Below the pieces are notes generated by a model that had not been told where the DNA came from, ran no database searches, and saw nothing but the letters and a program-made list of their open reading frames with translations. Positions 9,201-15,900 of a stretch of 23,826 bases of DNA are shown in pieces (position 1 is the stretch's first letter; each line of letters begins with the position of its first letter). Origin of the DNA: Chroococcidiopsidaceae cyanobacterium CP_BM_RX_35 (GTDB lineage: Bacteria > Cyanobacteriota > Cyanobacteriia > Cyanobacteriales > Chroococcidiopsidaceae); the NCBI GenBank assembly GCA_019242465.1, contig JAFAVL010000117.1:1-23826 (forward strand), read 5' to 3'. A program made the position numbers and the translations under genes.

Positions 9201-10673
9201 CAGCGAGTGCGGAAGGTAACTAAGCGGCAGAATGGTACGCGCAAAATTGAGCGCATTTATCTGGGTGGGTTTGAGATTTACCGTGAATTCAACGGTAACG
9301 GTAATGACATCAAACTAGAGCGCGAGACGCTACACATTATGGATGATAAGCGGCGGATCGCATTGGTAGAAACAAAAACTCAGGAGAATGGAATTCCAGT
9401 TGCTTCACCCACACCCATCAACCGCTATCAACTGGATAACCACCTCGGCTCAGCTGTGTTGGAACTGGATAAAGATGGAAACATCCTTTCCTATGAGGAA
9501 TACTATCCCTACGGCACGACTTCATTTCAAGCCAGAAGCAGTGTGGCAGAAGTGAGCCTGAAACGCTACCGCTATACAGGCAAGGAGCGGGATGAGGAGA
9601 GTGGGTTGTACTATCACGGAGCGAGGTACTATGCATCGTGGTTGGGAAGATGGACAAGTTGCGATCCAGCAGGAATGGTAGATGGGCCAAATCTTTATGC
9701 TTTTACCCTCAACAATCCAATCCGGTTGACAGATCCAAATGGCACTGATTCAAAACAATCTTCATTGATTGATGCGACTATATCGAGAAAAGTAGAGCAC
9801 GACTACCGAAGTGATACAGGGTCAATGACTTCAACTATATCCGTGAAAGTCAACATTCCTTTCTTTCCATTTACCCTTAGCACAAGTGCAACAACAGATC
9901 TCGGACAAGTGCAAGGTGAACGTTCAGCACAATCTTCCTTGCCTAGTTCCTCAACTCACGATTCAACCACAGCAAGTGACGCTCATCAACCCACTCCCAT
10001 TAATGCTCCGTTAGACCCATCTCGAGAAATCAACGATAGAGCCGAGGAGGGGTTTTGGAAGAGCGTTGTTTCTGGCAACAAAGAGCCTGGATTTTGGAAG
10101 AGCCTCATTCCAGTTATTGGTTCTGCACAGAACGCTAATTATCATTTCCATCAAGGGAATTGGGTGAGAGGTATAGGATATACAGCACTAGCGAGCAGCG
10201 ATGTTTTCCTAGTAAAAAGTATTTTTGTAGGTGCCGGAAGGCTTATGGTCAAGGGAGGAGTAGCATTGCTAGGCTCAGAGTTTATGCAAGGCGCAAAACT
10301 AGCTGTAAGTGGTAGCTGGAGGGCGTTTGGCAACACATTGCGACTGCTTAGGAACCCAAGGACAGCATTTAGCTTACGCAATATCCTTTGGGATGCACGT
10401 AATTTTGGGGCGGTGAGTAAACAGTACTGGCGGGGAACTGCAAAAGCCTTGGGTATGCAACTACAACACTTGTGGGTGATGAACAGCACAAGATGGGCGC
10501 CTCAAGCCTTAAGAAATTCAGGAATCAATTTGCTCGAAATACCTGCTGCGTTCAACCATTGGATGGGTGGCATAGCATTCCGTGAGCATACGTTTCGGCT
10601 GTTTATGTCCACGCTTATTAAAGCAGACTTCTTGGGTACATATTCGTTGACTGAGAAAGTGATGGGTGAATAG
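3210..10673 (+). CDS. Fused TcB-TcC insecticidal-type toxin with Rhs core and C-terminal effector tail, 2487 aa
   Basis: Domains in order: SpvB-like N-terminus (about 22-300; PKGGGAIKGMGEKFAANPV, then LSYDSGAGNGPFGFGW); FG-GAP/VCBS Ca-binding-like repeats (DLNGDG at 544, DMDGDG at 604, DIDGSG at 659); TcdB middle region (FDGFEREFRGFGLVEQWDTE near 813); Rhs YD-repeats (about 1690-2060); Rhs core end (YRYTGKERDEESGLYYHGARY, GRWTSCDPAGMVDGPNLYAF and LTDPNG at 2173-2178). In known Tc toxins this cocoon self-cleaves by an aspartyl-protease-like site at the core end and holds the unfolded effector for injection through TcA. The DPAG and DG aspartates of that region are present. The effector tail is about 2179-2487: a low-complexity S/T linker, a pre-toxin-like helical part (GFWKSLIPVIGSAQNANYHF) and a C-terminal part with GMQLQH (2415-2420) and FNHWMGG (2448-2454) that recalls HNH/GHH-type Rhs nucleases, a tentative match. 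ATG 3210 has AAGAAGG five bases upstream; GTG 3204 is less likely. Confidence 0.93.
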   Translation: MRTQDMKAENQNQQGDNADKSYFSAPPTVSLPKGGGAIKGMGEKFAANPVTGTASLSVPISTTPSRSDFYPKLSLSYDSGAGNGPFGFGWTLSVPSVTRKTEKEGLPRYWDAEESDVFILSEAEDLVPSLVQQGSDWKRYIKDDTLDGKTYTVHRYRPRIEGLFARIERWQNKADLTDTFWKSVTKDNVTSLYGRGLNSQIADPHDGYRIFKWLLCESYDDRGNHIIYEYKVENIDNVDRSQPQEKYRLVNQAVAANRYLKSIHYGNRTPQGNDWLFQVVFDYGEHSLDNPQTTESQLWECRPDAFSTFRSGFEIRTYRLCQRVLMFHSLTETGELTDTPLLVHSTDFTYERTPIATYLSSVTQSGYVRDGSTNQYLHKSLPKLEFTYTKPEVQDTVQIVDPESIKNLPIGLDGTRYQWVDLDSEGLSGILTEQGNAWFYKRNLGSSKLTVPVDETAPPITPTPTTVEFAPLELVATRPSTANLQGGQQQLMELTGDGQKYLVQFSPPLSGYYRRNADNQWENFRPFKFCPNVNWNDPHLKFIDLNGDGFADILMDEDQVFTWYPSLTQDGFGTPQQVRKGWDEEQGPTTLVFTDPTQSIYLADMDGDGLTDVVRIRNGEVCYWSNIGYGQFGKKVTMANSPRFDRLDQFDQKWIRLGDIDGSGTTDIVYLGSDRISLFFNQSGNSWSEPQYLTNIPAIDNLSAVTVIDLQGNGTACIVWSSPLPGNNRQLMRYIDLMGGQKPHLLVSMKNNMGMERSLEYTASTRFYLEAWLAGTPWVTKLPFPVQVLARVETRDTVTQTKLVSLYRYHHGYFDGFEREFRGFGLVEQWDTEYFPDATTAFQVPPVYTKTWFHTGAYLDRQNISQQFQHEYYREPGETDKAFAASLLPDTILPDGLTFQEEREAARSLKGRILRQEIYALDGSDKQPHPYSVSERNYEIRVEQGVQMNWHGVFFAHDRETIDYHYERNPADPRVTHAMTLEVDEFGNGLKSAAIAYPRRTPAYPEQGKTLITYTENQVTNKPNEASWYRIGVPIETRTYELTGYTTTGERFQLSDFVEPDPTNPNTLILVFDSEINYEDQPTSGKQRRLIERVRSLYRPNNQANTVDPTSLSLGEVESLALSSESFKLAFTPGLLNQVYSSKIAASDLNTLLSSEGEYVQQDGVWWIPSGRQAFNASNFYLPIQTKDPFGNRYTSTYDSYYLLVIQTVDPVNNTVQIQNNYRTMQPEQIADPNGNRSQAQFDALGMVVGTAVMGKASQNLGDSFATFNPNLTDSDINTFFDATDPRSLAINHLGTATTRIIYDLDRVPVCAAAIARKQHVSDLAGQSLSQNDVQISLVYSDGFGREAQTKVQAEPGPQDPNVLTSPTLNPRWVGTGAKVYNNKGKPVRQYEPFFSPTPHFSIEQWGVSSTLFYDPVERVVATLHPNHTWEKVVFDPWQQQTFDVNDTVTFDPKTDPDASEFLIQLPDSDYLPTWYQQRINGGLGAEEQSAAVKAATHAKTPTVAHFDTLGRAFLTIADNGATGKYETRVELDIEGNQRSVTDALGRKVMTYDYDLLGHRLHQSSMEAGERWMLNNVAGKSIQMWDSRDQVFSTIYDALLRPTQLFVKTGSAQPTLMEQTIYGEGQRDANNLRGRIYQHFDNAGVAMNAAFDFKGNLVSSTRQLMQDYSAIPDWSLNPAPALDPKEIFSSSTRYDALNRPIQLVPPHSSQPQTKLNVIRPGYNEANLLERMDVWLGEATEPTALLDPSSANFHMVTNIDYDAKGQRTLIEYGNGAKTAYAYDETTFRLIRLLTSRINGASPLQDLNYTYDPVGNITRIWDDAQQTIFFNNQVVSPNGDYTYDPIYRLIQATGREHIGQVTQPETTWNDEFRVNLPLPSDGQAMRNYTEQYVYDAVGNFEKLIHQAANGNWTRSYTYNEASSIEPGKKSNRLSNTAVGTRTEPYTYDAHGNLTSMPHLTLVQWDYKDQLSATSRQAVNDTPPPSTVPETTFYVYDASGQRVRKVTKRQNGTRKIERIYLGGFEIYREFNGNGNDIKLERETLHIMDDKRRIALVETKTQENGIPVASPTPINRYQLDNHLGSAVLELDKDGNILSYEEYYPYGTTSFQARSSVAEVSLKRYRYTGKERDEESGLYYHGARYYASWLGRWTSCDPAGMVDGPNLYAFTLNNPIRLTDPNGTDSKQSSLIDATISRKVEHDYRSDTGSMTSTISVKVNIPFFPFTLSTSATTDLGQVQGERSAQSSLPSSSTHDSTTASDAHQPTPINAPLDPSREINDRAEEGFWKSVVSGNKEPGFWKSLIPVIGSAQNANYHFHQGNWVRGIGYTALASSDVFLVKSIFVGAGRLMVKGGVALLGSEFMQGAKLAVSGSWRAFGNTLRLLRNPRTAFSLRNILWDARNFGAVSKQYWRGTAKALGMQLQHLWVMNSTRWAPQALRNSGINLLEIPAAFNHWMGGIAFREHTFRLFMSTLIKADFLGTYSLTEKVMGE

Positions 10674-10735
10674 ATTGCCAATTGCAAACTAGATCGCCTC
10701 TTCAACAAATATTTCAAACAAAGGACGCTTCAATC

Positions 10736-10873
10736 ATGTCTCAATTTCACATCTCTAGACGCATTATCGATCGCCCAACCCACAAAGGAGTTCCAAGACT
10801 ACGGGTTGAGGCAAGAGTGATGCGATCGCCAAGGGTTTTTTCTTTTGGGCAAGGAGGGCGATCACAGGACTAA
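10736..10873 (+). pseudogene. 5' remnant of a transthyretin-like (carboxypeptidase-regulatory-like) domain gene
   Basis: About 60 bp after the TcB-TcC stop, an ATG preceded by AAAGGA opens MSQFHISRRIIDRPTHKGVP followed by RLRVEA. This matches the usual opening 'ISGrVvDr.TrkGVPgLrVEAwD' of transthyretin-like beta-sandwich proteins, but the similarity stops after 26 residues. The next 19 codons (RVMRSPRVFSFGQG and so on) look random, pass through a GCGATCGC site, and end at a stop. An inverted pair, GATCGCC at 10824-10830 and GGCGATC at 10857-10863, marks the break. The simplest reading is an accessory gene of the toxin locus that lost its 3' part by deletion. A short functional peptide is unlikely but not excluded. 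Confidence 0.5.
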
Positions 10874-10876
10874 CTT

Positions 10877-11083
10877 CTAAATTCCGTATAAATCTTCATC
10901 CAAAATCTGCTCAATTGAAAAAGGACACGTTATGGGATACTCATTCTCTTCCGGCACCCGCACCTCAAATTTTGCCAGCTTCCCTTCCTTCATCGCCAGC
11001 TTCCGGCAATCCAAATAAACTTTTTCCACCGCTTCTATCAGAAACTTTTGAGAGAAGGAGTATCTGCCTTTCAACCCAGCCAT
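10877..11083 (-). CDS. Small unknown protein encoded antisense inside the toxin locus, 68 aa
   Basis: From ATG 11081-11083 the product starts MAGLKGRYSFSQKFLIEAVE, continues with CRKLAMKEGKLAKFEVRVPE and ends EQILDEDLYGI. It is soluble-looking, charged (K and E rich), and has plausible amino-acid make-up for a real protein, with predicted helices followed by a beta stretch. The ribosome site is weak (GGCGGGA, close to the start); a TTG start at 11110 would add nine residues. It is the only substantial ORF facing the other way between the toxin genes and lies just after the effector tail and the broken transthyretin-like gene. I do not recognise a family. A role as immunity or antitoxin protein is conceivable only from position, and the opposite strand argues against the usual arrangement. 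It could also be a gene fragment. Confidence 0.4.
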   Translation of the reverse strand: MAGLKGRYSFSQKFLIEAVEKVYLDCRKLAMKEGKLAKFEVRVPEENEYPITCPFSIEQILDEDLYGI

Positions 11084-11166
11084 TTCAGTCCCGCCATTAC
11101 CAACTTGCAAACGACAGCTGAGGTTGTCAGTGCAGGGTGTCAGTTTAAATTTTATTAGAGGCGAAC

Positions 11167-11886
11167 ATGCAGAAAATAGACTCTGTTTTGGTTTTCGATG
11201 GTATTGACGACTATATCGAGATCTCGGATAGTCCGGACTTTAGCGTAGCAACGACAGATCAGTTAGCTGTTTCAGCATGGATCAGACCTGACGTCCTGAC
11301 ATTCCCGATCTTTGAAAGCACAGGTTACGTTCATTGGATGGGCAAAGGCGATCCTGAACAACGTGAATGGGTATTTCGGATGTATAACGAACAGACAACA
11401 GACGATCCGCCTCGACCGAATCGCATTAGCTTTTATGTATTCAATTTGGCAGGAGGAGAAGGAATTGGAAGCTATTTTCAGGAGCCTGTAACCGAAGGTG
11501 AGTGGATTCATGTCGTCGGCACCGCTGATGGCAAGAATACAACCATCTACAAAAATGGCAACTTCAAAGACTGTGATCAATACACCGGAAGCGATCCGGG
11601 TAAGTGTCACAATTATCCCCCAGATCGCTGGATCGTTCCCCAACACGGCAACTCACCACTGCGAATCGGTACCAGAGATTTACAAAGTTTTTTCCTTGGA
11701 GCCATCCGCGAAGTAAGAGTCTGGAATCGCGCCTTAACAGTAGACGAAGTAGGCACTCTGTACACCGGAACCATACCTAAAGACGGATTGGTTGCAGAGT
11801 ACCTGCTTCAAGAAGACGTTGCCGTTGATAGCGCAGGGTCGCACGTAGGCAGCATCTTTGGCGCAACCTGGGTTGCAAACGAGTAA
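11167..11886 (+). CDS. LamG / concanavalin-A-like (Laminin_G_3-type) domain protein, 239 aa
   Basis: The whole protein is one LamG-like jelly-roll. It opens with VLVFDGIDDYIEISDSPDFS, has LAVSAWIRPD (core strand), EGEWIHVVGTADGKNTTIYK followed by NG (the 'W.hva.t.dg....lYvNG' motif), then LRIGTRD, FFLGAIREVRVWNRALTVDE (the family's closing motif) and a final AEYLL strand with GSIFGATW. There is no signal peptide or membrane segment. Such folds bind sugars or act as adhesive modules; the ligand here is unknown. An AGAGG ribosome site precedes the ATG. The gene leads a tight run with the encapsulin-like gene (62 bp away) and TcA, which suggests co-transcription and a job with the toxin, for example host-surface binding or as a partner or cargo of the shell. 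Two cysteines (around 138 and 147, in an inserted loop) might pair. Confidence 0.85.
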   Translation: MQKIDSVLVFDGIDDYIEISDSPDFSVATTDQLAVSAWIRPDVLTFPIFESTGYVHWMGKGDPEQREWVFRMYNEQTTDDPPRPNRISFYVFNLAGGEGIGSYFQEPVTEGEWIHVVGTADGKNTTIYKNGNFKDCDQYTGSDPGKCHNYPPDRWIVPQHGNSPLRIGTRDLQSFFLGAIREVRVWNRALTVDEVGTLYTGTIPKDGLVAEYLLQEDVAVDSAGSHVGSIFGATWVANE

Positions 11887-11948
11887 CAGCAGGGAGCGAT
11901 CGACAGCAAGTTTGTTTAAAAGCAAAGAAACATACAAGGAGAAAACAA

Positions 11949-12926
11949 ATGGGAACTAACAACCTCGGACGAGACAAACTAGATTGGACTCAGGACATGT
12001 GGAATGTTATCGATCAAGCGGTACACGACGAAGCCAAGCGAACTAAAATAGCAGCCCAGTTTCTACCGCTCTACCCTACAGACGTTGACATGATGACAGT
12101 ACAATCGGATGCTGTCAATTCACAAACAGTTCCGCTTCTAACTGTCAATGAAGAAGCCGTTACACCTCTAATTGAAATCTGGACTGAATTTGCTTTAACC
12201 AAACAGCAGTATGAAAATGAAGCTGGACTGAAAACAGCCGTTACCCTAGCAATTAATGCTGTAAACAAGCTCTCACGTGCCGAAGACTTGTTAATCTTTC
12301 AGGGTGATGCAGGCGTTCAAGATGATTTGTTCCAAAGTCAAACTGTTAATTTACGAGGAGCACAACGTAATCAAAACAAAATTGAGAGCCGATTTCCTAT
12401 TGTAGGACTGTTGCCTTCTGCACCTAAAGACCAAATCATCCCAGTAGAGCCAACGGAACCCAATGCCAATGACCCGACGCAGAATCGGTATGGAGAAAAT
12501 ACTTTTGGGGCGGTGGCTAAGGGATACTCCGTTCTCCAAAGAACGCATTACGGTCGAGATGCACTTGTCCTACCAACAAATCCCTTTGCCGATACCTGGG
12601 CACCGCTAAGAACAACTTTAATTATGCCTGCAGATCGGATCAAAGGTCTGGTTAGCGATCGCTTCTACGGGACAAGCACTCTGCCTAACAGCTTCGATCA
12701 GAGCAATCCAGATAAACCTATTGTGCCTCAAGGACTGCTTGTGGCTCTTGATGGTAACACGATGGATCTGGTGATGGGTATGGATGCGACTACAGCCTTC
12801 ATGCAGACTGATGGTGAGGGACTGTATCGTTTCCGGGTGTTTGAACGTTTTACCCTACGGTTGAAAGATTCGAAAGCAGTAGTTCGGCTGGAATTCCAAA
12901 AAGGTAATTCAGGCGCGATAGGTTAA
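11949..12926 (+). CDS. Encapsulin-like (HK97-fold) shell protein, 325 aa
   Basis: Collinear with family 1 encapsulins (compared with Thermotoga maritima from memory). N-terminal helix LDWTQDMWNVIDQAVHDEAK (11-30); then PLIEIWTEFAL (73-83) against PLIELRATFTL; EDLLIFQGD (112-120) against EDEVIFRGC; GLLPS (153-157) against GLLSF; LVLPTNPFADTW (206-217) against LVINTDRWINF; LVMGMDATTAF (274-284) against LILGQDLSIGY; FRVFERFTLRL (295-305) against LFITETFTFQV; VVRLEF against LILLKF at the C-terminus. At 325 residues it is about 60 longer than usual, with extra sequence near 123-150 and 165-186. Encapsulins self-assemble into icosahedral shells that load cargo through short targeting peptides. No ferritin-like, peroxidase or other usual cargo gene is adjacent, nor any phage gene, so a prophage capsid is unlikely. 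AAGGAG lies seven bases before the ATG. The gene sits between LamG and TcA (54 bp to TcA). Fold call strong; assembly and function inferred. Confidence 0.82.
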   Translation: MGTNNLGRDKLDWTQDMWNVIDQAVHDEAKRTKIAAQFLPLYPTDVDMMTVQSDAVNSQTVPLLTVNEEAVTPLIEIWTEFALTKQQYENEAGLKTAVTLAINAVNKLSRAEDLLIFQGDAGVQDDLFQSQTVNLRGAQRNQNKIESRFPIVGLLPSAPKDQIIPVEPTEPNANDPTQNRYGENTFGAVAKGYSVLQRTHYGRDALVLPTNPFADTWAPLRTTLIMPADRIKGLVSDRFYGTSTLPNSFDQSNPDKPIVPQGLLVALDGNTMDLVMGMDATTAFMQTDGEGLYRFRVFERFTLRLKDSKAVVRLEFQKGNSGAIG

Positions 12927-12980
12927 AGTCTGCTAGCTAAATGTACGGAGAGCAATTCTTACTAAAGATAGGGGGCAACA

Positions 12981-15900
12981 ATGCAATTTGAACATCTTGG
13001 TATGTCCTTGTGGTACGGAACTCCTGATGCACCTACTCCGGGAGAAACTGTTTCCGCTGGAACAGAAATTGCAATTGTTATTGGAGTGTGTCCAATTGAT
13101 GCCAGTAACAAAGTAGAGTTGCTCTACCGGATAGATCGGGGATCAACCGAAACGGTTGTCGCCAAATGGCAGCGAAATGATATTAGCAATAATGCACAGT
13201 ATTTCAGGGCTAAACTCCCCGCCCTCCAAAGTGGCGAAACCCTAGAATATAGTGTTATCTGCCGTTGTGCTGGGCGGCAGGTTCCTGCACCTGAAGATGC
13301 AAAGCAATTTACGAACAGCTTCAAAGTAATCGGTCCAGATAGTCAGTCAGGATCTAAATCGACCGCTCAAGAAAGTACGCGACCCGTTGACAACTCCTCG
13401 ACAAATACTGTTAATGAGACAAAAGCTACTAATGCTACAGAAGTAGTAACTCCTGCTACTGCAGAAAGTCAGGGAAATCCTTCTCCTGTTCCTAACATCA
13501 AATCTCGGATTAATACAATAAATTCAGTCCTTGGCGATGCCAATCATCAAGCAATTGTCAGCAAAGCGATCGAAGCATCGAAAGGCGATATTACCAATGC
13601 ATTAGATAGCTTAAAAGATAAGCTTCCTCCAACTTCACTACAGAAAGCCACATTGGCGAATTCGCTGGCAGTTTTGACAGCCGATAATGTGGCAGTTGTC
13701 AAAACCTTGACCAACCAGTCAAACCTGACAAGCTTACGCGACATAGCGTTGAATTTTGATGTTGAAAAATTGGCTGCGATAGTAGATCCAAAGACTTTGC
13801 CAGAAACGATCGCGGGTGCAACGGATGCGGAGAAAAAGAAAAATTTTGCAGTTACCTTCCAGCACAAACTGTTTGCTATGGCACCAAGTGCCGTATTACA
13901 ACGGATGGTGCAAGAGGCTGAAGTTCCTATTTCTGACCCCACTGTACGCACAGGTGTAGCCAACTTTCTAGCTAACCAACCTGATTTTAATATTCGCACC
14001 ACATCCATTTATACCGCTCTGAAACACCCGGAAGCATTCAAGGATATTCCCAAGGAACAACAGGCAGGGGTTGTTGAGCATTTAAAGGTGCTCCAGCGGG
14101 TACAGGCAATCAGCCCAATACCAGAGGCAGTTCCAACGTTGATGAACGCTAACCTCACCTCGGCATTTCGAGTCGCCGAAATGCCAGAGACATCGTTCCT
14201 AAGTGCTTATAGCCCAGAGCTTGGGGAAGAACCTGCCCGACAGGTTTATACTGCCGCCATCAACACCCACATCCGTAATGAGCACGCATTGATTACCATT
14301 CGAGAGTCAATCCGTGGTACTGGTCTGGCGATTATAGATGGACAACGTTCTACTGAGGAACGCCTGGCTAGCTTGCAGCAAGTAACCAAACAGCAGGGAG
14401 CACCGATCGATCTATCGACATTATTCGGGAGCCTCGACTATTGCGAGTGCGACGACTGCCAGTCTGTCTATAGCCCTGCCTCCTATTTTGTAGAGCTACT
14501 TCAATATCTTCGCAATAACAACCTCAATCCAAATAATCCAAATACTGGTCAAAAAGGAATTGCTGGAACTCCTTTAGAAAAGTTGTTCTACCGCCGTCCA
14601 GATTTAGGTTGCCTGGAACTAACCTGTCAAAATACCTTCACAGTCTTGCCCTATATTGACCTCGTTAATGAGGTTATGGAAAGCTTCATTGTACATCTAA
14701 GTGAATATACCAACAGTAATACAGATGCAAATCAAAGAGAAGCTAAACTGGAGGCGTTTAACGTCGAGGATGAGACCACAAGCGAACTGTTGGCTCAACC
14801 TCAGCACATCAACTACGACGCTTACTGCATCCTCAAAAATACAGTTTACCCATTCACCCTTCCTTACCATCAGCCTATAGATGCCATCAGGATATTTCTA
14901 AAGTATCTTGGGACAAGTTTTTGCGAACTCCTGGATACATATCGGACTGCAACCGAATCCTGTCCCAACTTAACGCTCACCCCTGCTGAACAGCAGGAGT
15001 TGCAAAAGTTGCACGAAATCACGCTCGATCGCGCAGTTGATGCAGAGTTTTTGGGGCTGACTCAAGAAGAGTACATTATTCTTACTAAGGAAGCCTTCTG
15101 GCCAAAAGAATATTTTGAAATTACACTACAGCAGATCCTTACCGATGCTGAATACCAGCAGAAAATTGGCGTTCAGCATGTATACGAATACTACGGCTAC
15201 CAGACAGAAGCAGACATGCTCAACCCAGACGAAAATCAGGCACTGGGACTGACGTTTGTGAAGAAGCAGTTTCTGCGGCGCACGGGTATTCTGTACGTCG
15301 ATCTAGTTGAGTTGTTGAAAACTCAATTTATCAACCCAAACTACCCACAGGGTGAAGCATTAACTATTCTTGATAGCATTCGCTTCAGCTATCGCTTCCT
15401 GCAGACACTCGTAGATACAAGTAGTCCAGACCCGCAAATTAAATATGCCAAGCTGATCGCTTTTCTAGAATATGCACAGCCTTTAGTACCGCTGATTAAT
15501 GCCAGGCTGCACCCCGATCCCTGCCATCAACAGCAGCTTGATTGGTGCATGGAGATTCAAGATTTGCGGAATTGGGTGTACTGCTACTTTGAACGAATCG
15601 GCAAGTTGATTGTGCTTGATTCAGGTGAGGGACCGCAATTACCGATCGAAGGTCAGTTATGTGGACCTCAGGCTCCACCTCCACCAGTAATTACGGCTCT
15701 ACCAAGTAAGGACATACCTTCTAATTGCAACGGAGGACAACTTATTGGCACATTAAACAAAGATGGAACGATTGTAGATCCAAGTGGGAAGAATATTATC
15801 GGTAACGTTACTATCACCGGGACTGTCGTAGATACTGAAGGTCAACCTTTTGTTAATAGATTCGGACCTGTAGAGATTATAGATAACGGTGTGGAAGTTG

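Noticed and set aside
11820..11886. Encapsulin cargo-loading peptide at the C-terminus of LamG (HVGSIFG)
   Set aside because: It loosely resembles targeting peptides, but GSI-G-ATW endings are normal for LamG proteins. The C-termini of TcA and TcB-TcC show no such motif either.
11949..12926. Prophage capsid gene as an explanation of the HK97-like protein
   Set aside because: No terminase, portal, protease, tail or integrase gene is in the window; the neighbours are toxin genes, and the match is to encapsulins along the whole length.
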